Under the pieces are notes generated by a model. It was not told where the DNA came from. It made no database searches and saw nothing but the letters and a program-made list of their open reading frames with translations. Shown here in pieces: positions 16,920 to 26,639 of a DNA stretch of 64,000 nucleotides. The DNA comes from Georgenia subflava (GTDB taxonomy: Bacteria > Actinomycetota > Actinomycetes > Actinomycetales > Actinomycetaceae), in NCBI RefSeq assembly GCF_009193155.1, contig NZ_VUKD01000003.1, positions 62,001 to 126,000 of the forward strand, in the 5' to 3' direction. The stretch's first letter is position 1. Every line of letters starts with the position of its first letter. A program made the translations under genes and the position numbers.

Positions 16920-17711
16920 GTGACCGACGGAGCGGGCGCCGTGCCGGTCGTCACGTACGTGGTCGACGGCGGCGTCGCCACCATCACCCTGGACTCGCCG
17001 GCCAACCGCAACGCGCTCTCCGCCGTCGTGCGTCGTCAGCTGGGCGAGCACCTCGCCGCGGCGACGGCGGACGAGGCGGTGCGCGTCGTCGTCCTCACGC
17101 ACACGGGGCCCGCGTTCTGCGCCGGGGCAGATCTCAAGGAGTCGCGCGGGGCGTCGCCGGTCGACCAGGGCGTCGCCGACCTTCCGGGCCTGCTGCTGGC
17201 CGTCATGAGCTGCCCGAAGCCGGTGCTGGCCCGGATCGCCGGCGCGGCGCGGGCAGGCGGCACCGGACTCATGGCCGCCTGCGACATCGTCGTCGCGGCC
17301 GACGACGTGACGTTCGCCTTCCCCGAGGTCCGGCTCGGGCTCGTGCCCGCGGTCATCTCGGTCCCGCTGCGCCGGCGGATGCCGGCTCAGCCGATGCGTG
17401 CCCTCTTCCTCTCCGGGGAGGCGTTCGACGCCGAGCGAGCCGCGGCGCTCGGGCTCGTCGATGCCGCCGTGCCGATCACCCGGCTCGACGACGAGGTCGA
17501 TCGGTGGGTCACCATGCTGCTCCACGGCGCGCCCCGTGCTCTCGCGGCCACCAAGGCGGTCCTCGCCGAGCCGAGCGAGGAGCTCGCCGCCGAGCTCGAC
17601 GTCCTCGGCCGCCTGTCCGCAGCCCACTTCTCCTCCGCGGAGGGGCAGGAGGGGCTCGAGGCGTTCGCCGAGAAGCGAGCGCCGGTGTGGACCGCACGCC
17701 CCACCCGGTAG
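16920..17711 (+). CDS. Enoyl-CoA hydratase/isomerase family protein
   Basis: The 263-residue crotonase has LDSPANRNALS, FCAGADLKE (oxyanion-hole turn) and GGTGLMAACDIVVAADDVTFAFPEVRLGL with a glutamate at the catalytic place (PEVRLGL). It acts on an acyl-CoA. Because a leucine-degradation operon starts 2 kb downstream it may serve as the methylglutaconyl-CoA hydratase that the operon lacks, but this is inference. The GTG start follows the VOC stop by 5 bases. Confidence 0.9.
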   Translation: MTDGAGAVPVVTYVVDGGVATITLDSPANRNALSAVVRRQLGEHLAAATADEAVRVVVLTHTGPAFCAGADLKESRGASPVDQGVADLPGLLLAVMSCPKPVLARIAGAARAGGTGLMAACDIVVAADDVTFAFPEVRLGLVPAVISVPLRRRMPAQPMRALFLSGEAFDAERAAALGLVDAAVPITRLDDEVDRWVTMLLHGAPRALAATKAVLAEPSEELAAELDVLGRLSAAHFSSAEGQEGLEAFAEKRAPVWTARPTR

Positions 17712-17745
17712 TACTGCACGAAGGTGTCGCGCGCACTGGCCCCGA

Positions 17746-19017
17746 TCAGGGCAGGTGGGCCTCCAGGAGGTCCGCCGCCGTCCTGGCGCCGCCGAGGGAG
17801 CGCAGCTCGGCACCGAGCCGTGCCGCGGTCGCCCGGTACCCCGGGTCGGCGGCGATCCTGCGGTAGGCGTCGGCGATCGCGGCTGCGCGCGGCGTCCCTG
17901 TGCGCAGGTTGACACCGGCGCCGTGCCACCCGATGCGAGCGGCGATCTCGGGCTTGTCGAGGTCGCCGCCGGCGACGACCAGCGGGATGTCGTGCCGCAA
18001 TGCCTGCAGCACCCCGCCGTAGCCACCGTTCGTGATCATCACGGACGTGCGCGGAAGCAGCTCCGGGTACGGCACCATCGCCGCGGCGCGGGCGTTCGCA
18101 GGCAGCTGTCCCGGCGGCTCCGTACGGTGACCGAGGCCGACCACGACCAGCACGTCTTCCTGGGCCAGGGCCTCCAGGGTGGGCATGATCAGGTCCCGCG
18201 GGTCCACGTTCGCAGTGCCCTGCGTCACGTGAACGATCGGCACGGTCGCATCCGCCACCTCCTGCCACCACTCGGGCAGCTCGGCGGGTGGCGCCGCCGC
18301 ACCGTCGTCGGTGAGGTCCCCGACGAACCGGATGTGCCCCGGCAGGTCGTTGCGGGGATAGTCCAGGCCCGGCGAACCCGCCGCGACGACGAGCTGCGGG
18401 GAGTACCACATCGTCGCGAAGGTCTCCCGGTCGGTCGACAGCCCGACCTGCCGACGGGTGCGCTGGTACGCGCGTGTCAGCACCGCGGTGCCGACACCGG
18501 AGGCGGCGCCGAGCGCCCCGTCCCGTACCTTGCCCAGCACCCCGCGCCCCGGGGTGAGGCCGAGCCCCGTCGGCGGGATGCCCCTCCCGGGCAACCACAC
18601 CGCGATCGGGGACACGGACGCCCAGCGCGAGTCCCGCTGCTCGGCCACGAACCGGGTGCCCAGGGCCATGGGGTCCCCGGCGATCAGGTCCCACGGTTGC
18701 TTCTCGTAGGCGGCGTCGAGGTCGGTGCGCTGCGCCGGTGCGGTGCCGAGGAACAGGTCCTGCAGGTTCACCAGCACCTGCCGGAAGCCCTTTCGCTCCT
18801 GCATGCGCGGGAACGTGGCGGCGTAGTCCCGCTCGTCGAAGTCCGGCGCCACCTGCCAGGGCACGCCCCGGGCACCCACCTCCTCGAACATCTCGAGGTA
18901 CGACCGCCCCGTGTACACCCGCACGTCGTGCCCGCGCCGGACGAGCTCGGCCGCGACGCTGCGGATCGGGCGGGCGTGCCCGGCGAACGGCATCGCCGTC
19001 ATCATGATCGAGGCCAT
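17746..19017 (-). CDS. UDP-glycosyltransferase-like protein (GT1, MGT type)
   Basis: The 423-residue protein has the GT-B fold of macrolide/UGT-type enzymes. The N-terminal domain begins MTAMPFAGHARPIRSVAAEL. The C-terminal sugar-nucleotide domain contains VHVTQGTANV and MVPYPELLPRTSVMITNGGYGGVLQAL, in which the usual donor-site His of HxGxGT is replaced (TNGGYGG). It may glycosylate small hydrophobic compounds. It follows the TetR gene by 57 bases on the same strand and may share its promoter. Confidence 0.85.
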   Translation of the reverse strand: MASIMMTAMPFAGHARPIRSVAAELVRRGHDVRVYTGRSYLEMFEEVGARGVPWQVAPDFDERDYAATFPRMQERKGFRQVLVNLQDLFLGTAPAQRTDLDAAYEKQPWDLIAGDPMALGTRFVAEQRDSRWASVSPIAVWLPGRGIPPTGLGLTPGRGVLGKVRDGALGAASGVGTAVLTRAYQRTRRQVGLSTDRETFATMWYSPQLVVAAGSPGLDYPRNDLPGHIRFVGDLTDDGAAAPPAELPEWWQEVADATVPIVHVTQGTANVDPRDLIMPTLEALAQEDVLVVVGLGHRTEPPGQLPANARAAAMVPYPELLPRTSVMITNGGYGGVLQALRHDIPLVVAGGDLDKPEIAARIGWHGAGVNLRTGTPRAAAIADAYRRIAADPGYRATAARLGAELRSLGGARTAADLLEAHLP

Positions 19018-19074
19018 GGTCCATGATGCCCACCGGCCCGGCGGCTGGGCATGTGAGGGCCGGCAGGGCCCCTC

Positions 19075-19698
19075 TCAGCCCCGCAGCCGCCGGCCGTCCG
19101 GTGCGACGGCGCCGACCTCGCCGTCCAGAGTGCGGAGCGAGGCGAGCGCCATCGAGGTCAGCAGCCCCCGCATCTGGGTCCGGTCGAGCCGGGCGCTGTG
19201 GGGGGTGGAGTTGATCAGCCCGAACGTCGCGTGGGCCGCGGCGCGCGCCCGCTCGGCGCCGAGCGCGGGGGAGCGGCGGCGCACGACGTCGACCCACGTC
19301 TCCACGTAGTCGTGCTGGAGGCGGCGGACCCGTCGTCGCGCGGGCTCGGCGAGCCGGTCGAGGTCGCGAGACTGGATCGTGATGAGGGCCGGGTGGTCGA
19401 GGGCGAAGCTCACGTGCCAGTCGACGAGGGCGGCCAGCGCCTCGTCGGGGTCGGCGGCGGCCGAAACCCGCGCCGTGCCCTCGCGCAGCAGCTCCTCCGA
19501 GATGCCGACGAGCAGCTCGGCCAGGATCGCCTCCTTGCTCGCGAAGTGCCGGTACAGGCCGGGGCCGGAGATCCCGACGGCGGAGCCGATGTCACCGACC
19601 GACACGCCGCCGAACCCGGCCCGGGCGAACAGGTCCGCCGCGGCGGCGAGGATCTGCTCGCGCCGCGGGGGCTTGCCGTCCCGTGCTGGCACGGGCAC
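19075..19698 (-). CDS. TetR/AcrR-family regulator of the leucine-degradation locus
   Basis: The 207-residue protein has an N-terminal helix-turn-helix (REQILAAAADLFARAGFGGVSVGDIGSAVGISGPGLYRHF) and a helical ligand-binding half of the kind found in fatty-acyl/branched-chain CoA regulators. The GTG at 19698 is taken as the start because it gives a standard TetR N-terminus; another GTG lies at 19692. A perfect palindrome sits 16 bases upstream, between this gene and the carboxylase operon, so it probably represses both directions and releases on an acyl-CoA. Confidence 0.88.
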   Translation of the reverse strand: MPVPARDGKPPRREQILAAAADLFARAGFGGVSVGDIGSAVGISGPGLYRHFASKEAILAELLVGISEELLREGTARVSAAADPDEALAALVDWHVSFALDHPALITIQSRDLDRLAEPARRRVRRLQHDYVETWVDVVRRRSPALGAERARAAAHATFGLINSTPHSARLDRTQMRGLLTSMALASLRTLDGEVGAVAPDGRRLRG

Positions 19699-19713
19699 GA
19701 TGGTACTCGCCGA

Positions 19714-19729
19714 GTTAACGATCGTTAAC
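19714..19729. promoter_or_regulatory. Palindromic operator for the TetR regulator
   Basis: GTTAACGATCGTTAAC is a perfect 16-base palindrome in the 63-base gap between the divergent TetR and carboxylase genes. Its AT-rich half-sites stand out from the surroundings. Its place is right for an autoregulated TetR operator covering both promoters. Confidence 0.8.
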
Positions 19730-19761
19730 CGCAGCCGAACCTCACCGCGGAGGGAGCGCCG

Positions 19762-21336
19762 ATGGCACAGCCCGGCACGGGCGAGGGCGGTCTGGCGGGC
19801 CTGGCGCACGAGCTGCGGGACCGCCTCGCCGTCGCGCGCCGCGGCGGCAGCGAGAAGGCGCGCGCGAAGCACCTCGGCCGGGGCAAGCTCCTCGTGCGTG
19901 ACCGTGTGGACCGGCTGCTGGACCCCGGATCACCGTTCCTCGAGCTGTCACCGCTCGCGGCCACCGGCATGTACGACGACGCCGTCCCCGCCGCCGGGAT
20001 CGTCACCGGGGTCGGGCGGGTCGCCGGCCGGGAGTGCGTCGTCGTCGCCAACGACGCCACCGTCAAGGGCGGCACCTACTACCCGGTCACCGTCAAGAAG
20101 CACCTGCGCGCCCAGGAGATCGCCCTCGCCAACCGGCTGCCCTGCCTGTACCTCGTCGACTCCGGCGGCGCCTACCTGCCACTGCAGGACGAGGTCTTCC
20201 CCGACCGCGACCACTTCGGCCGCATCTTCTTCAACCAGGCGACCCTCTCCGCCCGCGGCATCCCCCAGCTCGCCGCGGTCATGGGCTCGTGCACAGCCGG
20301 CGGCGCCTACGTCCCGGCCATGTCGGACGAGTCGGTCATCGTGCGCAACCAGGGCACGATCTTCCTCGGCGGCCCGCCCCTGGTGAAGGCCGCCACCGGC
20401 GAGGTCGTCAGCGCCGAGGAGCTCGGCGGCGGGGAGGTGCACGCGCGCCGCTCCGGCGTCGTCGACCATCTGGCCGACGACGACGCCCATGCGCTGGCCA
20501 TCCTCCGCGGAGTGGTCGGCACCCTCGAACGACGGACCGAGCCGTCGCTCCGCCAGGAACCGTCCGAGGAGCCGCACGAGGACCCGGCGGGTCTCTACGA
20601 CGTCGTGCCCACCGACCCACGCACCGGCTACGACGTCCACGACGTCATCCGCCGCATCGTCGACGCCTCGCGCTTCCACGAGTTCAAGGCCCTCTACGGC
20701 GAGACCCTCGTCTGCGGCTTCGCGCGCCTGTGGGGGTACCCGGTCGGCATCGTGGCCAACAACGGGGTCCTCTTCAGCGAGTCGGCCCTCAAGGGGGCGC
20801 ACTTCGTCGAGCTGTGCGACCAGCGCGGGGTGCCCCTGGTGTTCCTGCAGAACATCTCCGGGTTCATGGTCGGCCGCGACTACGAGAACGCAGGCATCGC
20901 CAGGGACGGCGCCAAACTGGTCACCGCCGTCTCGACCGCCGTCGTCCCGAAGCTCACGGTCGTTATTGGTGGTTCCTTCGGCGCCGGGAACTACGGCATG
21001 GCCGGCCGCGCCTACGACCCCCGGTTCCTGTGGATGTGGCCCAACGCCCGCATCTCCGTCATGGGGGGCGAGCAGGCCGCCGCCGTGCTGGCCACCGTGC
21101 GTCGCGACGGCATCGAGGCCGACGGCGGGACGTGGTCCGCCGAGGACGAGGAGGCCTTCAAGAACCCGATCCGCGAGCAGTACGAGCGGCAGGGCTCGCC
21201 CTACTACTCCACCGCGCGCCTGTGGGACGACGGCGTCATCGACCCGGTCGACACCCGCCGCGTGCTCGGCCTCGCACTGGCCGCAGCCGCCAACGCCCCC
21301 GTGCCCGAGCCGGTGCCGGCTCTGTTCCGGATGTGA
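19762..21336 (+). CDS. Methylcrotonyl-CoA carboxylase, carboxyltransferase (beta) subunit
   Basis: The 524-residue protein carries the two crotonase-like halves of acyl-CoA carboxyltransferases. The segments [25 protein letters not shown] and [16 protein letters not shown] are characteristic of methylcrotonyl-CoA rather than propionyl-CoA carboxylases, as is [19 protein letters not shown]. It moves carboxylate from biotin to 3-methylcrotonyl-CoA in leucine breakdown. GGAGGGAG precedes the ATG. The biotin-bearing subunit overlaps its stop by four bases (GTGA). Confidence 0.93.
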   Translation: MAQPGTGEGGLAGLAHELRDRLAVARRGGSEKARAKHLGRGKLLVRDRVDRLLDPGSPFLELSPLAATGMYDDAVPAAGIVTGVGRVAGRECVVVANDATVKGGTYYPVTVKKHLRAQEIALANRLPCLYLVDSGGAYLPLQDEVFPDRDHFGRIFFNQATLSARGIPQLAAVMGSCTAGGAYVPAMSDESVIVRNQGTIFLGGPPLVKAATGEVVSAEELGGGEVHARRSGVVDHLADDDAHALAILRGVVGTLERRTEPSLRQEPSEEPHEDPAGLYDVVPTDPRTGYDVHDVIRRIVDASRFHEFKALYGETLVCGFARLWGYPVGIVANNGVLFSESALKGAHFVELCDQRGVPLVFLQNISGFMVGRDYENAGIARDGAKLVTAVSTAVVPKLTVVIGGSFGAGNYGMAGRAYDPRFLWMWPNARISVMGGEQAAAVLATVRRDGIEADGGTWSAEDEEAFKNPIREQYERQGSPYYSTARLWDDGVIDPVDTRRVLGLALAAAANAPVPEPVPALFRM

Positions 21337-23285
21337 CGGCAGTGTTCACCACCCTCCTGGTAGCCAACCGCGGCGAGATCGCCCTGCGGATCATCCGGGC
21401 CGCCCGCGGTGCCGGGCTGCGCACCGTCGCCGTCTACTCCGACGCCGACCGCGACGCACCGCACGTGCGCGCCGCCGACGTCGCGGCCCGGCTCGGTCCC
21501 GCCCCGGCCGAGGAGTCCTACCTCTCCGTCCGCGCGATCCTCGACGCCGCCCGCCGCACCGGCGCGGAGGCGGTCCACCCCGGGTACGGGTTCCTCTCGG
21601 AGAACGCCGCGTTCGCCCGGGCGTGCGAGGACGCCGGACTGGTCTTCGTCGGCCCGCCGTCCGCCGTCGTGGAGACCATGGGGCGCAAGGACGCCGCCCG
21701 GCGGATCGCGCTCGCCGCCGGCGTCCCCGTCGTGCCCGCCGTCGAGGGCGCCGACGACGCCACGCTCGCCGCGGCGGCGACGGCCGAGATCGGCCTCCCG
21801 GTGCTCGTCAAGGCCGCCGCCGGCGGTGGCGGGAAGGGCATGCGCGTGGTCCGCGAGGAGTCCGCCCTGCCCGCCGCGCTCGCCGCCGCCCGGCGCGAGT
21901 CCGCCGCCGCCTTCGGTGACGACACCCTGCTCGTCGAGCGCTACGTCGAGCGCGGCCGGCACATCGAGGTCCAGGTCCTCGCCGACACCCACGGCTCCGT
22001 CGTGCACCTGCACGAGCGCGACTGCTCGGTCCAGCGCCGCCACCAGAAGGTCGTCGAGGAGGCACCCGCCCGCGCGATCAGCCCGGCGGTGCGCGCACTC
22101 GTCACCGACGGTGCGGTCCGTCTCGCGCGCGAGGTCGGCTACGTCGGCGCCGGCACCGTGGAGTTCCTCGTGGCAGGGGAGGAGGCGTGGCTCCTCGAGA
22201 TGAACACCCGCCTCCAGGTCGAGCACCCGGTGACCGAGGCCGTCACCGGGCTCGACCTCGTCGCGCTGCAGCTGGCGGTCGCGCAGGGCGATCCGCTGCC
22301 GATCACCCAGGCGGACGTGCGGGTCTCCGGTCACGCGATCGAGGCGCGCGTCTATGCCGAGGATCCGGCCCAGGGCTTCCTGCCCCAGGCAGGTACCGCC
22401 GTCACGGTGCGCTGGCCCACCCGCGCCCGGGTCGACGCGGCGCTCGAGGACGGCCAGACGGTGGGCACCTGGTACGACCCGCTGCTCGCCAAGATCATCA
22501 CGCACGGCCCCACCCGTGAGGCCGCCCGCGCGGCCATGGTCGCCGCCCTCGACGACACCGCCGTCCTCGGCCTGACGACCAACACCGGGTTCCTGCGCCG
22601 GCTCGTCGACTCGGCCGAGTACCGCGACGCCACGATCGACACCGCCTGGCTCGACCGCACACCCGGCGCGTTCCCGCCGCCACCGGCCGAGCTGCCGCTG
22701 CTGGCCGCGGCGTTCGCGCTCGCCCGGGCCGGCACCGACCAGCCGGACCATCCGTTCGGAACCGTTGACGGCTGGCGGCTCGGCGGCCCGCCGGCACCGG
22801 TCGTCGTCGCGCTCGAGCACGCGGGCGAGCGGCACACCGCGCACGTGCATCTGGACGGCGTGATCCGGGTCGGCGAGAAGGCATGGACGCTCCGCGAGAC
22901 CGCCTCCCGGCCGGGGGAGACGGCCCTGGAGATCGACGCGATGGTGCACCGGTTCGTGATCCGTACCGGCGGCGCGGGGGCCGTCGTCGCGCACCACGGG
23001 GAGTCGTACACCTTCACCGTCCCCGACCGGCTGGGTGCCGATCATGCGGTCGTCTCGGACGGGCTGGTGACCGCACCGATGCCCGGGCTCGTCCGCGACG
23101 TCGGCGTGCGGCCGGGTCAACCTGTCAGCGCCGGCGACGTCCTCGGGGTGCTCGAGGCGATGAAGATGGAGACCGCCCTGACCGCCCCGCACGACGGCGT
23201 CGTCGAGACCGTGCAGGTCAGTGCCGGCGACCAGGTGGCCCTCGGCCAGCCGCTCTTCGGCATCGCCGCGCGGGAGGAGGCCTGA
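21333..23285 (+). CDS. Methylcrotonyl-CoA carboxylase, biotin carboxylase/BCCP (alpha) subunit
   Basis: The 650-residue protein starts [18 protein letters not shown] (biotin carboxylase). It shows the glycine-rich ATP loop [11 protein letters not shown], catalytic [14 protein letters not shown], a linker region, and a C-terminal biotinyl domain with [11 protein letters not shown], whose Lys carries biotin. It carboxylates biotin with ATP and bicarbonate for the beta subunit. GTG at 21333 overlaps the beta-subunit stop. Confidence 0.93.
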   Translation: MTAVFTTLLVANRGEIALRIIRAARGAGLRTVAVYSDADRDAPHVRAADVAARLGPAPAEESYLSVRAILDAARRTGAEAVHPGYGFLSENAAFARACEDAGLVFVGPPSAVVETMGRKDAARRIALAAGVPVVPAVEGADDATLAAAATAEIGLPVLVKAAAGGGGKGMRVVREESALPAALAAARRESAAAFGDDTLLVERYVERGRHIEVQVLADTHGSVVHLHERDCSVQRRHQKVVEEAPARAISPAVRALVTDGAVRLAREVGYVGAGTVEFLVAGEEAWLLEMNTRLQVEHPVTEAVTGLDLVALQLAVAQGDPLPITQADVRVSGHAIEARVYAEDPAQGFLPQAGTAVTVRWPTRARVDAALEDGQTVGTWYDPLLAKIITHGPTREAARAAMVAALDDTAVLGLTTNTGFLRRLVDSAEYRDATIDTAWLDRTPGAFPPPPAELPLLAAAFALARAGTDQPDHPFGTVDGWRLGGPPAPVVVALEHAGERHTAHVHLDGVIRVGEKAWTLRETASRPGETALEIDAMVHRFVIRTGGAGAVVAHHGESYTFTVPDRLGADHAVVSDGLVTAPMPGLVRDVGVRPGQPVSAGDVLGVLEAMKMETALTAPHDGVVETVQVSAGDQVALGQPLFGIAAREEA

Positions 23286-24226
23286 TGCTCGCTCCCACGA
23301 CGGTGCCGATGCCTGGACTGCCCGAGCGGGTCCGCATCTACGAGGTGGGCCCGCGTGACGGGCTGCAGAACGAGGCCGCCGTCGTGCCGGTCGCAGTCAA
23401 GGCGGAGCTGGTCACCCGGCTCGTCGGTGCCGGGCTGCGCACCGTGGAGGTCACCAGCTTCGTCCGCCCAGACCTGGTGCCCCAGCTCGCCGACGCGGAA
23501 GAGCTCTGGGCGGGTCTCGCGCGCTCGCCGGGCGTGCGCTACCCCGTCCTCGTGCCGAACGTGCGTGGCCTCGACCGGGCGCTCGCCGCCGGCGTGGAGG
23601 AGATCGCCGTGTTCGGCTCGGCGACCGAGTCGTTCGCGCAGCGCAACCTCGGCCGCAGCGTCGAGGAGTCCCTCACGATGTTCGCCCCGGTGGTGGCGAC
23701 CGCACGTGAGCACGGGGTGCCGGTGCGTGCCTATCTGTCGATGTGCTTCGGCGACCCCTGGGAGGGCGAGGTCCCGCCCGAGCGGGTCGCCGACGTCGCC
23801 GCCCGCCTCATGGCGCTCGGCTGCACCGAGCTCTCCCTCGGCGACACCATCGGCGTCGCCACCGCCGGGCACGTGCAGGCGCTGCTCGACGCGCTGGCGG
23901 AGGTCGGCCTCGGCGTCGAGCGGCTCGCTGTGCACTTCCACGACACCTACGGCCAGGCGCTGGCCAACACCCTCGCCGCGCTGCAGCGCGGCATCACCAC
24001 CGTCGACGCCGCAGCGGGTGGGCTCGGCGGATGCCCGTTCGCCCGCAGCGCCTCCGGGAACCTCGCCACCGAGGACCTGGTGTGGTTCTTGCACGGGCTC
24101 GGCATCGACACGGGCGTCGACCTGCCCGCCCTGGTCGCCACCAGCACGTGGCTCGCGGCCCACCTCGGCCGCCCCAGCCCCTCGCGCGCCGTCCGGGCGC
24201 TCGCCCACCAGCCGTCACCGTCGTAG
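23285..24226 (+). CDS. Hydroxymethylglutaryl-CoA lyase
   Basis: The 313-residue TIM-barrel enzyme has YEVGPRDGLQNE at the first strand, TSFVRPDLVPQLADA, HFHDTYGQALAN (metal histidines) and the active-site loop GGCPFARSASGNLATEDLVW with the catalytic Cys. These are diagnostic for HMG-CoA lyase, which makes acetoacetate and acetyl-CoA at the end of leucine degradation. Its ATG overlaps the alpha-subunit stop by one base (TGATG). Confidence 0.93.
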   Translation: MLAPTTVPMPGLPERVRIYEVGPRDGLQNEAAVVPVAVKAELVTRLVGAGLRTVEVTSFVRPDLVPQLADAEELWAGLARSPGVRYPVLVPNVRGLDRALAAGVEEIAVFGSATESFAQRNLGRSVEESLTMFAPVVATAREHGVPVRAYLSMCFGDPWEGEVPPERVADVAARLMALGCTELSLGDTIGVATAGHVQALLDALAEVGLGVERLAVHFHDTYGQALANTLAALQRGITTVDAAAGGLGGCPFARSASGNLATEDLVWFLHGLGIDTGVDLPALVATSTWLAAHLGRPSPSRAVRALAHQPSPS

Positions 24227-24250
24227 CCACCCCGCACAGGAGGAGACCAG

Positions 24251-25423
24251 ATGCGCACCGCCTTCACCGACTTGGTCGGCGTCGACCATCCGCTCGCCGG
24301 GTTCAACCGCTCACCGGCGGTCGTCGTCGAGGTCTCGCGCGCCGGTGGTCTCGGGGTGCTCGGAGCGACGATGTACACGCCGGAGGAGCTCGACGCACAG
24401 CTGGGCTGGATCGAGGAACAGCTGCAGGGCCGGCCCTACGGCGTCGACCTGCTCGTCCCGGCCGCCGTGACGCACACCGCCACGGAGGAGCTCGTCGCCG
24501 GCCTGCGCGAGCAGATCCCCCGGGAGCACTGGCGGTTCGTCGAGGGCCTCATGACCAAGTACGGCATCCCGCCGCTGTCCGAGGGCGACGTCCTGGACCG
24601 CACCGGCCGGATCGACGCGAGCCTCGAGACCAACACGGACGAACGGCTCGTGACGGGCCTGCTCGACGTCACGTTCTCGCACCGGCCCGCGCTGGTCGCC
24701 AGCGCGCTCGGTACCCCGCCCCCCGCGATGCTCGAGCGGGCACGTGCCCACGGGGTGCCGGTCGCGGCACTCGTGGGCAAGCGGTCGCACGCCGAGCGTC
24801 AGCTCGCCGCCGGGGTGGACCTTCTCGTCGCGCAGGGCACCGAGGGCGGCGGGCACACCGGCAGCGTCGCCACCATGGTGCTCACCCCGGAGGTCGCCGA
24901 GATCGCCGGGCCGGTGCCGGTGCTGGCGGCCGGCGGCATCGCCACGGGCCGCCAGCTCGCGGCCGCGCTCGCGCTGGGTGCCGCGGGCGGGTGGGCCGGG
25001 TCGGTGTGGCTCTCCAGCGTCGAGGACCTGGCGAGCGACGCGATCAAGAGCAAGCTCCTCGCCGCCGGCAGCTCCGACACCGTCATCTCCACCACCCGCA
25101 CCGGCAAGGCCGCCCGGCAGCTGCGCAGTGCCTGGATCGACGAGTGGGACGCTCCCGGGGCGCCCGCGACGCTGCCGCTGCCGCTGCAGCCCATGCTCGT
25201 GCGCGAGGCCTGGGAGCGTATCGACGTCGCGGCCGGTCGTGGTGACCCGGCCGCGCAGGAGCTCGAGTCCTTCTTCGTCGGGCAGGTCGTGGGGAGCTTC
25301 CGCCAGCTGCGCCCGACCGCCGAGATCGTCCGCGACATCGTCGAGGGCTGCGAGCTCCGCCTGCGGGAGCTGACCACCCTCGTCGCCCCCGGGCAACCGG
25401 TCCCGGGACGGGCGGACCCCTGA
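24251..25423 (+). CDS. Nitronate monooxygenase family flavoprotein
   Basis: The 390-residue protein has the FMN TIM-barrel pattern of the 2-nitropropane dioxygenase family: FNRSPAVVVEVSRAGGLGVLG near the start, AQGTEGGGHTGSV with the active-site His, and VLAAGGIATGRQLAAALALGA binding phosphate. Such enzymes oxidise alkyl nitronates; some homologues have other redox roles. It is the last gene of the carboxylase/lyase operon (24 bases after the lyase) with AGGAGGAGA before the ATG. Its role in leucine breakdown is unclear. Confidence 0.9.
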   Translation: MRTAFTDLVGVDHPLAGFNRSPAVVVEVSRAGGLGVLGATMYTPEELDAQLGWIEEQLQGRPYGVDLLVPAAVTHTATEELVAGLREQIPREHWRFVEGLMTKYGIPPLSEGDVLDRTGRIDASLETNTDERLVTGLLDVTFSHRPALVASALGTPPPAMLERARAHGVPVAALVGKRSHAERQLAAGVDLLVAQGTEGGGHTGSVATMVLTPEVAEIAGPVPVLAAGGIATGRQLAAALALGAAGGWAGSVWLSSVEDLASDAIKSKLLAAGSSDTVISTTRTGKAARQLRSAWIDEWDAPGAPATLPLPLQPMLVREAWERIDVAAGRGDPAAQELESFFVGQVVGSFRQLRPTAEIVRDIVEGCELRLRELTTLVAPGQPVPGRADP

Positions 25424-25443
25424 CCGAACGGGGTCAGGGGTCC
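25414..25443. terminator. Terminator hairpin overlapping the nitronate monooxygenase stop codon
   Basis: GGACCCCTGACC pairs perfectly with GGTCAGGGGTCC across six bases. The stop codon (25421-25423) is inside the left arm. It lies between convergent genes and could stop transcription from both sides. Confidence 0.75.
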
Positions 25444-25466
25444 GTCTGCGCTGCCGGCCCGCCGGG

Positions 25467-26300
25467 CTAGAACTTCGCGAGCAGGCCCGCGTCCACGGGC
25501 ACCGAGATGCCGGTGACGAACCGCGACTCCTCCGACGCCAGCCACAGCACCGCGTTGCTCACGTCCTCCGGCTCCACCCACGCCGTCGGCAGCAGGGCAA
25601 GACCGCCGAACACCCGGGCGACGTCGTCGGGGGTGGGGTTCTCGACGTCGGGGATGTAGGCCTTGAGGAGGCGCTCGTTCATGGCCATCTCGGTGTTGAC
25701 CATGCCCGGGTTGACCGTGTTGACCCGGATACTGTGCTGCCCGAGCTCGTTCGCGAGCGTCCCCATCAGCCCCTGGAGGCCGTGCTTGGACGCGGTGTAG
25801 TGCGCCTGGTTCGGGGCACCGATGAGCCCGGCGGTCGAGCTGATGATGACGACCGAGCCGCCCCGCCCTCGCTCGATCATCCCCGGCACGACGGCCTTGA
25901 CCGCGTGCCAGGCACCGACGAGGTTGACGGAGAGGATGTCCTGCCACTGCTGGTCGGTCAGGTCCAGGGCGGGCGTCTGGTTCGAGATGCCCGCGTTGGA
26001 GACGAGGACGTCGATGCCGCCGAGCTCCGCGACGCCGTCGGCCACGGCTGTCTCGAGAGCCGCCTGGTCCCGCACGTCGGCGGTCCTCGCCACGATCCGG
26101 CGTCCCTCTGCCTCCACGAGCGCGACCGTCTCGGCCAGGTCCTCTGGCGTGCCCTGCCGGTAGTCGATGCTCGGCTCGTCCCGTGCCAGGTCGACCGCGA
26201 TGATGTCGGCGCCTTCCTGGGCCAGGCGGACGGCGTGCGCCCGCCCCATGCCTCGTGCGGCGCCCGTGATGAAGGCGACCTTGCCGTCGAGTCGTGCCAT
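25467..26300 (-). CDS. Mycofactocin-coupled SDR-family oxidoreductase
   Basis: The 277-residue SDR has TGAARGMGRAHAVRLAQEGADIIAVD at the nucleotide site, SNAGIS, and the Ser-Tyr-Lys set in IISSTAGLIG...HYTASKHGLQG. The ARGMGR(A/S)H variant and the long insert after DL are typical of mycofactocin-dependent dehydrogenases, which hold their NAD(H) tightly and recycle it through mycofactocin. No mft genes are in the window. AGAGG lies 9 bases before the ATG. A palindromic operator is upstream. Confidence 0.88.
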   Translation of the reverse strand: MARLDGKVAFITGAARGMGRAHAVRLAQEGADIIAVDLARDEPSIDYRQGTPEDLAETVALVEAEGRRIVARTADVRDQAALETAVADGVAELGGIDVLVSNAGISNQTPALDLTDQQWQDILSVNLVGAWHAVKAVVPGMIERGRGGSVVIISSTAGLIGAPNQAHYTASKHGLQGLMGTLANELGQHSIRVNTVNPGMVNTEMAMNERLLKAYIPDVENPTPDDVARVFGGLALLPTAWVEPEDVSNAVLWLASEESRFVTGISVPVDAGLLAKF

Positions 26301-26346
26301 TCTCGGTACCTCTTTCCCGTTGCGCGGGCCCGACTGCCCGCGGTCG

Positions 26347-26361
26347 TGAACACTGTGTTCA
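26347..26361. promoter_or_regulatory. Palindromic operator candidate upstream of the SDR gene
   Basis: TGAACACTGTGTTCA is a perfect 7+1+7 palindrome 47 bases upstream of the SDR start. It lies in the most AT-rich part of the gap, where the promoter should be. It resembles TetR or GntR-type sites. The cognate regulator is not evident nearby. Confidence 0.6.
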
Positions 26362-26639
26362 GGTCAAACGTCATAACGGGCGGAACTAATCCGTAATCGC
26401 ACGATCGACGCCCGTGAGCTCGTCGACCGGCGGAGCAGGGGGCCTGTCCGACCGCCGGTACACCGGTGGACGCTCAGCCGTTCCCGCCCCGGCCCGGTGA
26501 GGGGCAGGTGACGCCGGCGGCACCGCGGGACGACCGTCCCCAGCCGTAGCCGCGAGATCCGGTGAGGGCGGCCCGTGGTCGCCTTCACCGGCGGCCCGCC
26601 GGTCACCTTGCCCCCCGGTGGGCCGGGATCGGCGACACC
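26362..26639. other. Rest of the 339-bp gap between the SDR and response-regulator genes
   Basis: Apart from the palindrome and AT-rich promoter-like DNA up to about 26400, this stretch is GC-rich. It shows no convincing gene, hairpin or repeat. A minus-strand open frame at 26364-26606 has no ribosome site or recognisable features. Confidence 0.5.
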
